This document shows positions 39,756 through 49,871 of a stretch of DNA of 64,000 bases, piece after piece. The DNA is from Actinomycetota bacterium (GTDB taxonomy: Bacteria; Actinomycetota; Actinomycetes; Actinomycetales; Microbacteriaceae). How positions within the stretch are numbered: position 1 is the stretch's first letter; each line of letters starts with the position of its first letter. A model generated the notes under the pieces. It had not been told where the DNA came from. It was given only the letters and a program-made list of their open reading frames with translations, and did no database searches. The stretch is taken from positions 83,631-147,630 of the forward strand of contig WLDG01000001.1 of assembly GCA_009704945.1 (NCBI GenBank), read 5' to 3'. The position numbers and the translations under genes are program-made.

Positions 39756-42700
39756 CAGAAGACTTTCTAAACATGGCGTGCTCTTGAAGGGACTTCACCG
39801 AGAAACCAGATTCACGAATGATCTCAAAAGACCCGATTGCAGCGCTTAGTTGAGCGACTGTGGTAAAAATAGGTTTATCAGCAGCCGTAGTTGCCGCTCT
39901 GATTTCATACCCGTCACTCCTGGCGTCGGCGCCTGAAGGTGTGTTGACAACGACATCAACTTCACCGTCGGAAATCATTTCGACAATTGATCTATCTCCT
40001 CTGGCTTGTGAGAATTTCGCCACAGTCTCACTTGCAATACCATGCAGCTTTAGCAACTTTGAAGTGCCGGCCGTGGCTAAAATTCGATATCCCAGCTGAG
40101 AAAGACGTCGGACTGGCAGGACAATCTGTGGTTTGTCGCGATCTGCAACAGATATAAAAACGGTTCCTGACTTTGGCAACGAAGACCCAGCTGCGGCTTG
40201 AGATTTCGCAAAGGCAGCGGGGAAATTCATATCGATACCCATTACCTCTCCTGTTGAACGCATCTCAGGACCTAAGAGACTATCTACATACCTTCCGTCT
40301 TTAGTTGCAAAGCGCTTGAAGGGTAAAACAGCCTCCTTCACGGAGACAGGCGTGCTGGACGGAAGCCTCGAACCATCATGCTCTGGCAAATGACCCTCAG
40401 CCACCAGACGATCGATTGTCCAGCCAGTCATAACCAGAGCTGCTGCTTTTGCCAGAGTGATACCAAGTGCCTTTGATACAAATGGCACTGTCCTAGATGC
40501 CCGAGGGTTGGCCTCCAAGACGTAAAGCACATCAGACGCAAGGGCAAACTGAACATTCAATAAGCCTTTGACGCCAAGCCCTTCAGCGATCTTCCTAGTT
40601 GCAGTAACGACACGGCTAACTTGATTTTCACTGAGAGTGATCGGTGGCAAGGTGCAGCTTGAGTCTCCGGAATGAATTCCTGCTTCCTCGATGTGCTCCA
40701 TAACTCCGCCGATGTAGAGGCGATTACCATCAAAAATTGCATCCACGTCGATTTCAATCGCATCGTCAAGAAAACGATCAACTAAAAGTGGGTGAGTTTC
40801 ATCAACGAGGGCATGCTCTGCAATGCGATCGAAGTAACCGTGCAACGCCTGTTCGTCATAAACGATTTCCATTCCGCGTCCGCCGAGTACATAGCTGGGT
40901 CTAACTAGAATGGGGTACCCAATTCTCTTAGCAATCTCAACGGCTTGACTCTCAGTCGTGGCAGTTCCATTAGCAGGCGCCCTTAGCCCGGCCGAGTCCA
41001 AGATGGATTGGAACTGACCGCGTTCTTCGGCAAGGTCAATTGAATCAGGACTGGTTCCTAGAATAGGGATGCCGGCTGCTTCAATACTCCTTGCCAAACC
41101 TAATGCTGTTTGACCACCTAATTGAACCAGCACGCCAAGCAATTCGCCCGACTGGCTCTCTGCGTGCAGAACCTCTAGAGCGTCCTCGGTAGTAAGAGGT
41201 TCAAAATACAGACGATCAGAAGTGTCGTAATCCGTTGACACTGTCTCTGGATTGCAATTGATCATGATTGTTTCAAAACCGGCTTCCCGAAGCGCGAACG
41301 CAGCATGAACGCATGAATAATCAAACTCCACGCCCTGACCAATGCGATTGGGGCCGCTACCTAGAATTACAATTTTCTTACGATCAGAGGGAACAACTTC
41401 AGTTTCTTGATCATATGAGCTGTAGTGATAGGGCGTAAGGGCAGGAAACTCCCCCGCGCATGTATCGACAGTTTTGAATACTGGCCTGATCCCAAGTGAT
41501 AGTCGCTGAGACCGCAACTGCTCTTCGCTTATACCTCGAAGGCTCGCGAGCTGCAAGTCGCTGAAGCCGTATTTCTTTGCTTTTCTCAATGCGTAGGCAT
41601 CAACATCAGGCAACTTTGCGAACCAGTCAGCAATTTCATTTATAAGGACAATTTGGTCGATAAACCAAGGATCAATTTTGGTGGCTGCAAACACGTCCTC
41701 TGCGCTTGCTCCGAGTCGGAGAGCCTGCTGGACTTGCACGATTCGCTTGTCGGTGGGGGTCTTCATCAACTCTAGTAATTCATCCTTTGAGAAACTCACA
41801 TCGTCCCAGTGAAAAGAAGATCCTCGTTTCTCTAATGAGCGCAGAGCCTTCTGAAGTGCTTGAGTGAATGTCCTTCCAATTGCCATTGCTTCGCCGACGC
41901 TCTTCATTGTGGTCGTAAGAGTTGGGTCCGCTGCAGGAAATTTCTCGAAAGCAAATCTTGGAACTTTAACAACGATGTAGTCCAGAGTGGGCTCAAAGCT
42001 AGCAGGAGTAACACCAGTGATGTCGTTGGGTATTTCATCCAGCGTGTAGCCGATGGCTAACTTGGCGGCAATCTTAGCTATTGGGAACCCTGTGGCTTTT
42101 GATGCAAGTGCCGAGGATCGACTGACTCTTGGGTTCATTTCAATGACGATTACACGACCGTCCTGCGGATCGACAGCAAATTGAATGTTGCAACCGCCAG
42201 TGTCGACGCCGACATCTCGAATAATCCTTATGCCAATGTCGCGAAGATTTTGGAACTCTCGATCTGTCAGCGTCAAAGCCGGAGCAACAGTGATGCTGTC
42301 TCCTGTGTGAACACCCACGGGGTCAAAGTTCTCAATGGAACAAACGACCACAGTGTTGTCATTCTTGTCACGCATTAATTCAAGTTCATATTCTTTCCAA
42401 CCGAGAATGCTTTCTTCCAACAAGACTTCGTTGGTTGGTGAAGCCTGCAAACCAGCTCCGGCAATACGAACTAGGTCTGCATCGTTATAGGCGAATCCCG
42501 ACCCGAGGCCCCCCATTGTGAATGATGGCCGTACAACAACGGGATATCCAAGCTTCTGGGCAATGACCTTGCACTCATCTAATGTGTGAGCAATTGCACT
42601 TTTTGCAACGTCCGCGCCAGCTTTCAATACCAGTTCCTTGAATTCCTGCCGGTTTTCGCCCGCTCGAATGGCATCAACATTCGCACCAATTAGTTCGACA

Positions 42701-43035
42701 TTGTACTTTTTTAGGATTCCTAATTCATGCAGAGACATAGCTGCATTGAGTGCTGTTTGCCCCCCTAGCGTTGGCAGGATTGCGTCAGGACGTTCTTTTT
42801 GAATTATTGATTCAATTACCTCTGGGGTGATGGGTTCAACATAGGTTGCATCGGCAAAATCAGGATCAGTCATGATCGTCGCTGGGTTCGAATTAATCAG
42901 AATTACCCGAATCCCCTCTTCTTGTAGGACTCGACAAGCTTGTGTTCCCGAGTAATCAAACTCACAAGCTTGACCAATCACAATTGGACCCGACCCAATA
43001 ACTAAAACAGATCTGATGTCGTCTCTCTTAGGCAC
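39748..43035 (-). CDS. carB: Carbamoyl-phosphate synthase large subunit
   Basis: CarB makes carbamoyl phosphate from bicarbonate, two ATP and ammonia delivered by CarA. The 1095-residue protein has two homologous ATP-grasp halves, with [22 protein letters not shown] and [22 protein letters not shown] at the start of each, and [20 protein letters not shown] and [20 protein letters not shown] as the ATP-grasp ends. The last 130 residues form the MGS-like allosteric domain ([23 protein letters not shown]). It overlaps carA and pyrF by 8 bases on each side. Confidence 0.98.
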   Translation of the reverse strand: MPKRDDIRSVLVIGSGPIVIGQACEFDYSGTQACRVLQEEGIRVILINSNPATIMTDPDFADATYVEPITPEVIESIIQKERPDAILPTLGGQTALNAAMSLHELGILKKYNVELIGANVDAIRAGENRQEFKELVLKAGADVAKSAIAHTLDECKVIAQKLGYPVVVRPSFTMGGLGSGFAYNDADLVRIAGAGLQASPTNEVLLEESILGWKEYELELMRDKNDNTVVVCSIENFDPVGVHTGDSITVAPALTLTDREFQNLRDIGIRIIRDVGVDTGGCNIQFAVDPQDGRVIVIEMNPRVSRSSALASKATGFPIAKIAAKLAIGYTLDEIPNDITGVTPASFEPTLDYIVVKVPRFAFEKFPAADPTLTTTMKSVGEAMAIGRTFTQALQKALRSLEKRGSSFHWDDVSFSKDELLELMKTPTDKRIVQVQQALRLGASAEDVFAATKIDPWFIDQIVLINEIADWFAKLPDVDAYALRKAKKYGFSDLQLASLRGISEEQLRSQRLSLGIRPVFKTVDTCAGEFPALTPYHYSSYDQETEVVPSDRKKIVILGSGPNRIGQGVEFDYSCVHAAFALREAGFETIMINCNPETVSTDYDTSDRLYFEPLTTEDALEVLHAESQSGELLGVLVQLGGQTALGLARSIEAAGIPILGTSPDSIDLAEERGQFQSILDSAGLRAPANGTATTESQAVEIAKRIGYPILVRPSYVLGGRGMEIVYDEQALHGYFDRIAEHALVDETHPLLVDRFLDDAIEIDVDAIFDGNRLYIGGVMEHIEEAGIHSGDSSCTLPPITLSENQVSRVVTATRKIAEGLGVKGLLNVQFALASDVLYVLEANPRASRTVPFVSKALGITLAKAAALVMTGWTIDRLVAEGHLPEHDGSRLPSSTPVSVKEAVLPFKRFATKDGRYVDSLLGPEMRSTGEVMGIDMNFPAAFAKSQAAAGSSLPKSGTVFISVADRDKPQIVLPVRRLSQLGYRILATAGTSKLLKLHGIASETVAKFSQARGDRSIVEMISDGEVDVVVNTPSGADARSDGYEIRAATTAADKPIFTTVAQLSAAIGSFEIIRESGFSVKSLQEHAMFRKSSDG

Positions 43036-44146
43036 GATTCTCCTGAATTGCTAGCACGAATTTGTCGAAAAGATAGTGAGAATCATGGGGGCCAGCCGCA
43101 GCTTCTGGATGGTACTGAACCGAAAAAGCGGGTAGGTCTAAGCATTCAAGACCTTCGACAACTCCGTCGTTCAAGCCTCTGTGCGAAACTCTGACCCGGC
43201 CAAATCCACTGGGGGAAATTGCTTCGTCCTCTTCCAATCGAACAGCAAATCCGTGATTGTGTGCTGTAACTTCTACGCGCGCATTAGCGGTATTCATTAC
43301 AGGCTGATTGATACCACGATGCCCGAATCTGAGCTTGTAAGTTTCAAAACCAAGAGCTCTTCCAAGTAGCTGATTACCAAAGCAAATTCCAAAGAAGGGT
43401 ATGCGATCTCTCAGGAGACGCTGCAACACATCCACTTGACGTTCACTCGCTTGAGGATCGCCAGGTCCGTTTGAATAAAAGATGCCGTCTGGATTCTGTT
43501 TGATGATTTCTTCATATGTTGCGTTCGCCGGATAAACAAGCACCTCTAAACCTCTTGAAACTAGATGCTGAAGCGTTGACTTTTTGACACCCAAGTCCAA
43601 GATTGCAACAGATCCAACTCTCTTTCCTTCTGCAGGAAGCTTGTAGAACTCGGTCGTTGAAACGACATCTGAAAGGAATTGACCTGTCATTTTCGGCGCC
43701 TCTTTGACCGTGGCAAGCATTTCACCTTGTGATAGATCGACTCCTGAGAAGATTCCAGCTCGCATGGCCCCGGCATCTCGGATTCTTATGGTCACGGCAC
43801 GAGTGTCGATGTCAGCAATACCCACAACCCCGTTGTCGGACAGCTCTGTGTCTAGAGCAGATTCAGTACGCCAATTACTTTGAATTCGACTTGGTTCTTT
43901 TACAACATAGCCCGCCACCCATATTTGTGATGATTCTTCGTCCAATTCGTTCATCCCGGTTATTCCGATGTGTGGTGCGGTCTGCAAAACAATTTGACCA
44001 GCGTATGAGGGGTCTGTGATTGTCTCCTGGTACCCAGTCATGCCAGTAGCAAAAACCAATTCGCCAATAGTCTGCCCCGTTGCTCCAAAACTCTCACCCT
44101 CAAAAATGGAGCCATCCTCAAGAACTAAAAAAGCTCTACTTTTCAT
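43028..44146 (-). CDS. carA: Carbamoyl-phosphate synthase small subunit
   Basis: CarA is the glutaminase subunit that feeds ammonia to CarB. The class I amidotransferase domain has the [14 protein letters not shown] nucleophile elbow (Cys near residue 255) and His-Glu in [13 protein letters not shown]; the N-terminal domain reads [19 protein letters not shown]. The ORF track begins at a TTG (44158). I prefer the second of two adjacent ATGs (44144-44146, MKSRAFLV), because TTGGAG lies at 6 bases before it; 372 residues. It still overlaps the PH-like gene by 11 bases. ATG 44147-44149 is the alternative. Confidence 0.93.
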   Translation of the reverse strand: MKSRAFLVLEDGSIFEGESFGATGQTIGELVFATGMTGYQETITDPSYAGQIVLQTAPHIGITGMNELDEESSQIWVAGYVVKEPSRIQSNWRTESALDTELSDNGVVGIADIDTRAVTIRIRDAGAMRAGIFSGVDLSQGEMLATVKEAPKMTGQFLSDVVSTTEFYKLPAEGKRVGSVAILDLGVKKSTLQHLVSRGLEVLVYPANATYEEIIKQNPDGIFYSNGPGDPQASERQVDVLQRLLRDRIPFFGICFGNQLLGRALGFETYKLRFGHRGINQPVMNTANARVEVTAHNHGFAVRLEEDEAISPSGFGRVRVSHRGLNDGVVEGLECLDLPAFSVQYHPEAAAGPHDSHYLFDKFVLAIQENRA

Positions 44147-44621
44147 CATGATCTCCAACCAGTTCTTTCAGTTTCTTGTAGTTTTTTTCAGGTTCCGAAA
44201 TGACCCTTAAACTTGTTATCAATTCAATCCCCCCAAGTTTCCAAAGAATCTGAATAAGCCCAGCCCGCTCAACTCCTCGGTCAATCGTTGCTCCACCACG
44301 AAACACCCTAATAACATCCATAAAAGGAATTGCTATTGAGGTTTCACCCGTTCGAGCAATGACTAGGTGATTGTCGCTGGTCCCAACTTGTGCCCTACCA
44401 CGTCCGCCAAGACCATAGGCCCAGACCCTATCGAGCGGCCTGTCTGAAAACACAGTTGCCACATAGAGGCAACTGAACAAAGGATTTGTGATCGCATCCT
44501 GTTTTGGCCTTGCCAATTGATCTTCCTGAGACTTTCGTCTTTTGCGCACTGAATAGTAAATTCGCACTGCCACCAGAGCAACCAACAAGATTAAAGTTGC
44601 GCCAACAGTTTCCCTAACCAA
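44136..44621 (-). CDS. Membrane-anchored PH-like protein (Rv1382-like)
   Basis: A 161-residue protein with one N-terminal membrane segment (about 5-23), a basic stretch (RKRRK), and a globular part of about 110 residues with a beta-rich pattern (AQVGTSDNHLVIARTGETSIAIPFMDVIRV). In actinobacteria a protein of this type (Rv1382 in M. tuberculosis) lies between pyrC and carA, often annotated as a PH-like domain protein. The function is unknown. Start is a TTG overlapping pyrC by 8 bases; the end overlaps carA. Its place inside the pyrimidine operon is conserved, but no enzymatic residues are evident. Confidence 0.85.
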   Translation of the reverse strand: MVRETVGATLILLVALVAVRIYYSVRKRRKSQEDQLARPKQDAITNPLFSCLYVATVFSDRPLDRVWAYGLGGRGRAQVGTSDNHLVIARTGETSIAIPFMDVIRVFRGGATIDRGVERAGLIQILWKLGGIELITSLRVISEPEKNYKKLKELVGDHDEK

Positions 44622-45876
44622 CTAATTCACCATCCTTTACAGTCAATCGCCCCTGAAACATGGTGTGAACGACGCGACCTGGCAGTTCAAGGCCCGCCCA
44701 AGGATTATTAGTCGACAAGGAATGTGTCTGCTTACTAATGACCCTGGAAGTGGTGGGATCAAAAAGCACAAGATCAGCAACACTGCCTTCCACTGGATTG
44801 CCGATCTTGGTGAGGCCACCTATCTCACTTGGCTTGATTGACATGATCCTTGCGAAGTCATTCCAGTCACCCTCGCCTTCCAAGATGAGCACTTTGAAAA
44901 GTACACTTGCAGCAATTTCAAAACCAACCATTCCAAAAGCCGCAGATTGCCATTCGCATTCTTTCCTCTCTTTCGAGTGTGGAGCGTGGTCTGTCGCTAG
45001 TACATCAATGGTCCCCTCAAGTAATCCTCGCCTAAGTGCGAATGTATCTTCTTCGGTGCGCAATGGCGGATTCACCTTGTAAACGGGATCATAGGATCGG
45101 ACAAGTTCCTCATTTAGGAGCAAATGATGTGGGGTGACTTCTGCGGTAACCTTGGCTCCTTTAGCCTTTGCCCATCGAATTACTTCTACTCCCCCAGCTG
45201 TTGTGACATGACAGACATGCAAGCGGGAGTCTGTTTCAATCGCTAACTCAACATCACGGGCGATGATTTGCTCTTCTGCCGCTCTAGGCCAGCCAGTTAG
45301 ACCGAGTTCTATGCTCAGTTTCCCATCGTTCATCTGCGCGCCAACTGTTTGTTGATGATCCTGCGCATGCTGAGCAATTACTCCCCCGAATTTCTTAACC
45401 TCTAACAAGGCCTCACGCATCAAATCAACGTTGACTAAGCAATTGCCGTCATCACTAAACACTTTCACCTGAGCAGAAGACGCTGCCATCGCTGCTAAAG
45501 GTGCAAGTTCTTTCCCTTGCAGGCCCTTTGTAATCGCCCCGATTGGTCTAACCCTGACTAGACCAACCTGTTCTCCCAGACAAGAAACGTACTGTACGGT
45601 TGCAGGCGAATCCTGGGTGGGTTCGGTATTCGCCATTGCAAAAACCGTGGTGTAACCACCCGCCGCAGCAGATTGAGATGCGGATAAAACTGTTTCGCTT
45701 TCCTCAAAACCCGGTTGTCGTAGATGGGCATGTAAATCGACGAAGCCGGGCAGTAAAACAAGTCCATCACAATCAAGTCCTGAACTGGTTGTTCTCTTGA
45801 TGGAAGAAATGCAGCCAGATTCAATTTCAACATCAGTAACTTCACCATTTGGTAACGTGACGCCCTTGAGAATCAT
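44614..45876 (-). CDS. pyrC: Dihydroorotase
   Basis: PyrC closes carbamoyl aspartate to dihydroorotate. The 420-residue type I enzyme has the metal-binding LLPGFVDLHAHLRQPGFEESE (HxH), HVCHVTTAGG with His, and VLATDHAPHSKERKE with the third Asp. It overlaps pyrB by 4 bases and the PH-like gene by 8. Confidence 0.98.
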   Translation of the reverse strand: MILKGVTLPNGEVTDVEIESGCISSIKRTTSSGLDCDGLVLLPGFVDLHAHLRQPGFEESETVLSASQSAAAGGYTTVFAMANTEPTQDSPATVQYVSCLGEQVGLVRVRPIGAITKGLQGKELAPLAAMAASSAQVKVFSDDGNCLVNVDLMREALLEVKKFGGVIAQHAQDHQQTVGAQMNDGKLSIELGLTGWPRAAEEQIIARDVELAIETDSRLHVCHVTTAGGVEVIRWAKAKGAKVTAEVTPHHLLLNEELVRSYDPVYKVNPPLRTEEDTFALRRGLLEGTIDVLATDHAPHSKERKECEWQSAAFGMVGFEIAASVLFKVLILEGEGDWNDFARIMSIKPSEIGGLTKIGNPVEGSVADLVLFDPTTSRVISKQTHSLSTNNPWAGLELPGRVVHTMFQGRLTVKDGELVG

Positions 45877-46796
45877 TGTTCCTCCGATAACAAACGATGT
45901 AGAACCGCCATTCTTACAGCCAGACCATTCTTGACTTGTTGAAGAATGACGCTTCGAGGATCCTCAGCTGCTTCCGGACTAATTTCCAAACCTCTATTTA
46001 TTGGACCAGGGTGCATGATGAGGGTTCGCTTGGCCAACTTCTGTAAGCGTTCTCTAGATAAGGACCACTGATTGATATATTCCCGTTGTGAATCTTTAAA
46101 GTTTTCGAGCATTCTCTCGCGTTGAACACGCAGCATCATCACTACATCGGGTTTATTTGCAATCGATACATCAAAATCATTAGAGATACTGGCAGCTAGA
46201 TTTTTTAGCTCGATTGGAACGAGACTATCCGGACCTGCAAACTCAACCCGGGCTCCAAGCATTCCTAGCAGGATCGCATTACTCCTCGCAACACGAGAAT
46301 GCCTGATGTCTCCAACAATCAAGACTTTCATCTCAGAAAGGTCTTCACCTAGCTTTTGTTGAATAGTTAATGCGTCAAGCAATGCCTGAGTGGGGTGTTC
46401 ATGTGTTCCGTCTCCTGCATTGATAACTGAACTGTTTATCCAGCCAAAATTCGCCAATTGATGAGCTGCCCCCGAAGTGGGGTGTCTCAGCACAATGCAA
46501 TCCGCCCCTAATGCCTCCAGTGTCTGTGCGGTGTCCTTTAATGACTCGCCCTTTGTAACTGAGGAACTATCGGCCGAAACATTTATCACGTCAGCACTAA
46601 GTCTCTTGGCCGCAATCTCAAAGCTGATTCTGGTGCGAGTCGAGTTTTCGTAGAACAAGTTCACAACAGTTCGCCCACGCAGTGTTGGTAGCTTCTTGAT
46701 TGACCGCTCGTTTACTTGAGACAATTCCTGAGCCGAGGAAAGCAGAGAGAGAGCATCCTGTCTCGAAAGATCTCTGATGCTGACTAAATGCTTCAT
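45873..46796 (-). CDS. pyrB: Aspartate carbamoyltransferase catalytic subunit
   Basis: PyrB joins carbamoyl phosphate and aspartate, the committed step of pyrimidine synthesis. The 307-residue protein has the carbamoyl-phosphate site FYENSTRTRISFE near residue 53, the HPTQALLD segment, and VMMLRVQRERM. No pyrI regulatory subunit is present, as is usual for Gram-positives, so control is expected through PyrR. It overlaps pyrR by 4 bases and pyrC by 4. Confidence 0.98.
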   Translation of the reverse strand: MKHLVSIRDLSRQDALSLLSSAQELSQVNERSIKKLPTLRGRTVVNLFYENSTRTRISFEIAAKRLSADVINVSADSSSVTKGESLKDTAQTLEALGADCIVLRHPTSGAAHQLANFGWINSSVINAGDGTHEHPTQALLDALTIQQKLGEDLSEMKVLIVGDIRHSRVARSNAILLGMLGARVEFAGPDSLVPIELKNLAASISNDFDVSIANKPDVVMMLRVQRERMLENFKDSQREYINQWSLSRERLQKLAKRTLIMHPGPINRGLEISPEAAEDPRSVILQQVKNGLAVRMAVLHRLLSEEQ

Positions 46797-47320
46797 GATT
46801 CAATCACCACTTCATCAACACCGTCGACTTCTACGATCCTGACGTGTACGCGCTCTTGCGAAGATGTGGGGAGATTCTTTCCAACGAAGTCAGGTCTAAT
46901 CGGCAATTCCCTATGTCCACGATCAATAATGACTGCTAATTTCACCCGACTAGGACGGCCAAAATCTGTAACCGCATCTAGCGCTGCTCGAATAGTTCGA
47001 CCCGAGTAGAGAACATCATCAACCAAAATGACAGTCTCGCCGTCAAGACCAGTAGCCGGAATTTGACTCTCGACCATAGCTCGCGTTGGTGATACTGAGT
47101 CATCCCTGTACATAGTCACATCGAGGACTCCAGCTTTGGCTGAAAAACCGGGCTTCAGGTCATTTAGAACATCTGCAAGTCGCTTAGCTAGATGTACGCC
47201 CCGCGTGGGAATACCCAAAACAACGACGGTTTTAGAATCGGAGACAGATTCAATGATTTCGTGAGCTATTCGCTTTAGCGAACGGGAGACGTCTTCGGCT
47301 GACAGCACGACGCGAGACAT
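46793..47320 (-). CDS. pyrR: Bifunctional PyrR: pyr operon regulator / uracil phosphoribosyltransferase
   Basis: PyrR binds pyr mRNA in response to UMP and shuts down pyrimidine genes; it also has uracil phosphoribosyltransferase activity. The 175-residue protein shows the PRPP motif VILVDDVLYSGRTIRAAL near residue 100, and RGVHLAKRLADVL and DVTMYRDD upstream. It is the first gene of the pyr block, 63 bases after nusB, and a hairpin resembling the PyrR-binding loop sits just before its ribosome site (AAGGAGAG), so it probably represses its own translation and that of the coupled downstream genes. Confidence 0.97.
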   Translation of the reverse strand: MSRVVLSAEDVSRSLKRIAHEIIESVSDSKTVVVLGIPTRGVHLAKRLADVLNDLKPGFSAKAGVLDVTMYRDDSVSPTRAMVESQIPATGLDGETVILVDDVLYSGRTIRAALDAVTDFGRPSRVKLAVIIDRGHRELPIRPDFVGKNLPTSSQERVHVRIVEVDGVDEVVIES

Positions 47321-47333
47321 AGACCTCTCCTTC

Positions 47334-47351
47334 TCCGCCTCACGGGACGGA
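47334..47351 (-). promoter_or_regulatory. PyrR-binding RNA hairpin in the pyrR leader
   Basis: On the minus strand the leader reads TCCGTC-CCGTGA-GGCGGA, an 18-base hairpin with a 6-base-pair stem (one G-U) and a hexaloop. Its centre GTCCCGTGAGGC matches the PyrR binding-loop consensus ARUCCNGNGAGGYU at 12 of 14 places by my alignment. It ends 13 bases before the pyrR ATG, and the AAGGAGAG ribosome site follows directly, so bound PyrR could block ribosomes. This is the translation-repression layout reported for mycobacterial pyrR leaders. No terminator-like hairpin follows. Seen: the hairpin and the match; inferred: the mechanism. Confidence 0.72.
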
Positions 47352-47371
47352 CTTAAAGGATTTCCAAGGGA

Positions 47372-47380
47372 ATGATAGCA
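47372..47380 (-). promoter_or_regulatory. Candidate extended -10 promoter of pyrR
   Basis: TGCTATCAT fits an extended -10 (TGnTATnnT) in the nusB-pyrR gap. Transcription would start near 47365, just before the PyrR hairpin, giving a leader of about 45 bases. No -35 box is convincing at 17 bases. Confidence 0.4.
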
Positions 47381-47383
47381 GAG

Positions 47384-47803
47384 CTATAGGCCTTGCCGGT
47401 CCTTTGCCAAGCGAGCCAGAATTCCGTTTATAAACTTAGGTGACTCTTCGGTTGATAGCTCCGAAGCCAGTGCTACGGCTTCTGCGATGGCGACTTCTGA
47501 TGGAATTTCCTCGTTGTATAGCAACTCCCACGCTGCAATTCTTAGAATTGCCCTATCTACGTTAGGCATCCGCTCTAGAGTCCAACCTTCGGCCAACCCC
47601 TGAAGCCGACTATCGATGCGGTCTTGGTTGCTGAGGTAACCATTGACGAGGGTCTCTGCGTAGTCAAAAATTGCAGCTTGACTCTCCCTTTCCCTTGATT
47701 CTGCCTCAGTTCGCTTGAGTGCATCAAGGGCCGTGTCTTTTGTCAGATCAGCCGCAAATAGTGCGTCCAACGCACGTTTCCTGGCTTTAGTTCTGGCGCT
47801 CAC
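47384..47803 (-). CDS. nusB: Transcription antitermination factor NusB
   Basis: NusB with NusE binds boxA RNA to prevent early termination, mainly in rRNA operons. The 139-residue all-helical protein begins SARTKARKRALDALFAADL and has the conserved NVDRAILRIAAWELLYNEEIPSEVAIAEAVALA and FINGILARLA. It shares one base with the stop of efp, the usual efp-nusB pair, and lies 63 bases before pyrR. Confidence 0.98.
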   Translation of the reverse strand: MSARTKARKRALDALFAADLTKDTALDALKRTEAESRERESQAAIFDYAETLVNGYLSNQDRIDSRLQGLAEGWTLERMPNVDRAILRIAAWELLYNEEIPSEVAIAEAVALASELSTEESPKFINGILARLAKDRQGL

Positions 47804-48366
47804 TAGTCAGTTACGCGGCCTAAGTAGTCACCAGTTCTTGTGTCAACTTTAACCTTGGTGTTGTTTTCGATAAACAGAGGTACTTGAATCTGAAAACCCG
47901 TCTCCAGCGTCGCAGGCTTAGTGCCGCCCGTTGAACGATCACCCTGCAACCCAGGCTCTGTGTAAGTGATTTCCAAGACAACCGATGCCGGCAGTTCAAC
48001 GTAGAGAGGATTCCCGTCGTGTAATGCGACTACCGCATTCTGATTCTCCAGTAGGAAGTTCTTTGCCTCTGCGACAACTGAATCATCTAGGGAAATCTGA
48101 TCGTAGGAGGTCAAGTCCATAAACACGAAACCAGAACCGTCATTGTAGAGATATTGCATGTCTCGACGATCAACATTCGCTGTCTCAATCTTCACACCGG
48201 CATTGAAAGTCTTGTCAACAACCTTGCCTGTTGTAACACTGCGAAGCTTTGTCCTTACGAATGCAGGACCCTTGCCGGGCTTCACATGCTGAAACTCAAT
48301 GACACTCCAAAGCTGTCCGTCGATAAGCAGGACCATGCCATTGCGAAGATCGTTTGATGTAGCCAT
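47803..48366 (-). CDS. efp: Translation elongation factor P
   Basis: EF-P rescues ribosomes stalled at polyproline. The 187-residue protein has three beta-barrel domains. The tip loop reads [15 protein letters not shown] with Lys32 at the position that contacts the P-site tRNA; no EpmA-type modification gene is in the window. Domains II and III carry [11 protein letters not shown] and [29 protein letters not shown]. It is 27 bases after aroQ, one of the few sizeable gaps in this run. Confidence 0.98.
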   Translation of the reverse strand: MATSNDLRNGMVLLIDGQLWSVIEFQHVKPGKGPAFVRTKLRSVTTGKVVDKTFNAGVKIETANVDRRDMQYLYNDGSGFVFMDLTSYDQISLDDSVVAEAKNFLLENQNAVVALHDGNPLYVELPASVVLEITYTEPGLQGDRSTGGTKPATLETGFQIQVPLFIENNTKVKVDTRTGDYLGRVTD

Positions 48367-48393
48367 ATTTCTCCTTGCTGAGCAGCCAGCAGT

Positions 48394-48828
48394 TTATCGT
48401 TGAGTGAGCGCCTTGAGAGCCAAAATGTAAGACGAGTGGCCGAAACCAGCAATTACACCGGTAGCCACCGATGAAATCACACTAGTTTGACGAAACTCCT
48501 CCCGAGCGTGAGGGTTAGAAATGTGAACCTCTATCAAGGGTATCCCCGCTGTCGTTAGCATCGAACAGGCGTCTCTGAGGGCATAGGAATAATGAGTGAA
48601 TGCGGCCGGATTCAATATCACAGGCGTCTTGCTCTCAAAAGACTCTTGAATCCAGTCGATAAGTTCGGATTCGCTGTTGGTTTGGCGGACCGATACCACG
48701 ACGTCTAATTCGTCCGCTGATTTAAAAATAAGTTGCTCTAAATCACTAAAGCTTTCCATTCCGTACACATCAGGCTCACGTCTACCGAGCAGATTCAGGT
48801 TCGGACCATTTAGGACGTTGATTTTCAT
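48394..48828 (-). CDS. aroQ: 3-dehydroquinate dehydratase (type II)
   Basis: AroQ dehydrates 3-dehydroquinate, shikimate pathway step three. The 144-residue enzyme begins KINVLNGPNLNLLGRREPDVYG with the active-site Arg and Tyr, and has VILNPAAFTHYSYALRDA and IEVHISNPHAREEFR with the catalytic His. It sits 8 bases after aroB. All five middle-to-late shikimate genes here are contiguous. Confidence 0.98.
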   Translation of the reverse strand: MKINVLNGPNLNLLGRREPDVYGMESFSDLEQLIFKSADELDVVVSVRQTNSESELIDWIQESFESKTPVILNPAAFTHYSYALRDACSMLTTAGIPLIEVHISNPHAREEFRQTSVISSVATGVIAGFGHSSYILALKALTQR

Positions 48829-48836
48829 GAAGACAA

Positions 48837-49871
48837 CTATTCCACAACTGCTTGATAAGTAGTGAAAAGAAGCTCATTTGTCGGTGCATGCAAAATGGCA
48901 GGCTTGCCGATACGGTCCAAAACAATGAAACGTAAGACACCTGAGCGAGTCTTCTTATCGCGCTGCATCGTGGCAAGCAACATTTCCCACTTATCGGCCC
49001 GATACTTCATAGGTAAGCCTAGTTTGCTGAAAACCTCTCTATGCAAATCTACCTCTTCATTTGAGAGCCTCCCGCTTAGAGCCGATAACTCAGCAGCAAA
49101 AACCATTCCAATTGAGATGGCTGCCCCATGGCGCCACTTGTATCGTTCTGCGAGTTCGATCGCATGCCCAAGGGTGTGGCCGTAGTTCAGGAACTCCCGG
49201 CGACCGCTCTCTCTGAAATCCTCATTGGTTATCTCTTCTTTAATTCGGATTGACTTTTCTATAAGACCCGCAAAAACATCGCTCGTATGATCCGTTGCGG
49301 AATCATTCTCGAGGACCGTCTGTAGAATTTCTGCATCCTGAATAAAGCCATACTTTACAACTTCCGCCATACCCGCAAGAAGTTCATTCCTGGGCAAGGT
49401 CTCTAAAGTGTCTAGGTCAACAAACACTTTTCTTGGTAAGTGGAACGCACCGACCAGATTCTTGCCCTCAGCGGTGTTTACTCCAGTCTTTCCACCAATT
49501 GCCGCATCCACCATTCCAAGCAAAGTAGTAGGAATTAGAAAACAGTTCACTCCCCTAAGCCAAGTAGCAGCAACGAAACCCGCTAAGTCTGTTGTAGATC
49601 CCCCACCTAGTCCAATGACGCAGTCATCTCGGTTGAAATCTGCTTGGCCCATAATCTTCCAGCAGAACGCTGCAACTTCGATGCGTTTAGAATCTTCACC
49701 AGTTGGAACCTCAGCCAATAGCACCTCAATGCCAGAGTCCTGCAACACTTCCTTCAGCTTTTCAGCTGTCGCTGCCAAAGCCGCGGGTGCTATCAGTAAG
49801 GCCTTCTTGCTTCCCTCTAACTGAGGAGCTATGTCGAGAAGGAGGCCCCGCCCAATGATGCTAGTTTCCAT
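48837..49871 (-). CDS. aroB: 3-dehydroquinate synthase
   Basis: AroB cyclises DAHP to 3-dehydroquinate using NAD and a metal ion. The 344-residue protein has the NAD-binding VIGLGGGSTTDLAGFVAATWLRG, LLGMVDAAIGGKTGVN, AEVVKYGF and the metal-binding LNYGHTLGHAIE with His residues. Its start overlaps the end of aroK by 11 bases. Confidence 0.98.
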   Translation of the reverse strand: METSIIGRGLLLDIAPQLEGSKKALLIAPAALAATAEKLKEVLQDSGIEVLLAEVPTGEDSKRIEVAAFCWKIMGQADFNRDDCVIGLGGGSTTDLAGFVAATWLRGVNCFLIPTTLLGMVDAAIGGKTGVNTAEGKNLVGAFHLPRKVFVDLDTLETLPRNELLAGMAEVVKYGFIQDAEILQTVLENDSATDHTSDVFAGLIEKSIRIKEEITNEDFRESGRREFLNYGHTLGHAIELAERYKWRHGAAISIGMVFAAELSALSGRLSNEEVDLHREVFSKLGLPMKYRADKWEMLLATMQRDKKTRSGVLRFIVLDRIGKPAILHAPTNELLFTTYQAVVE

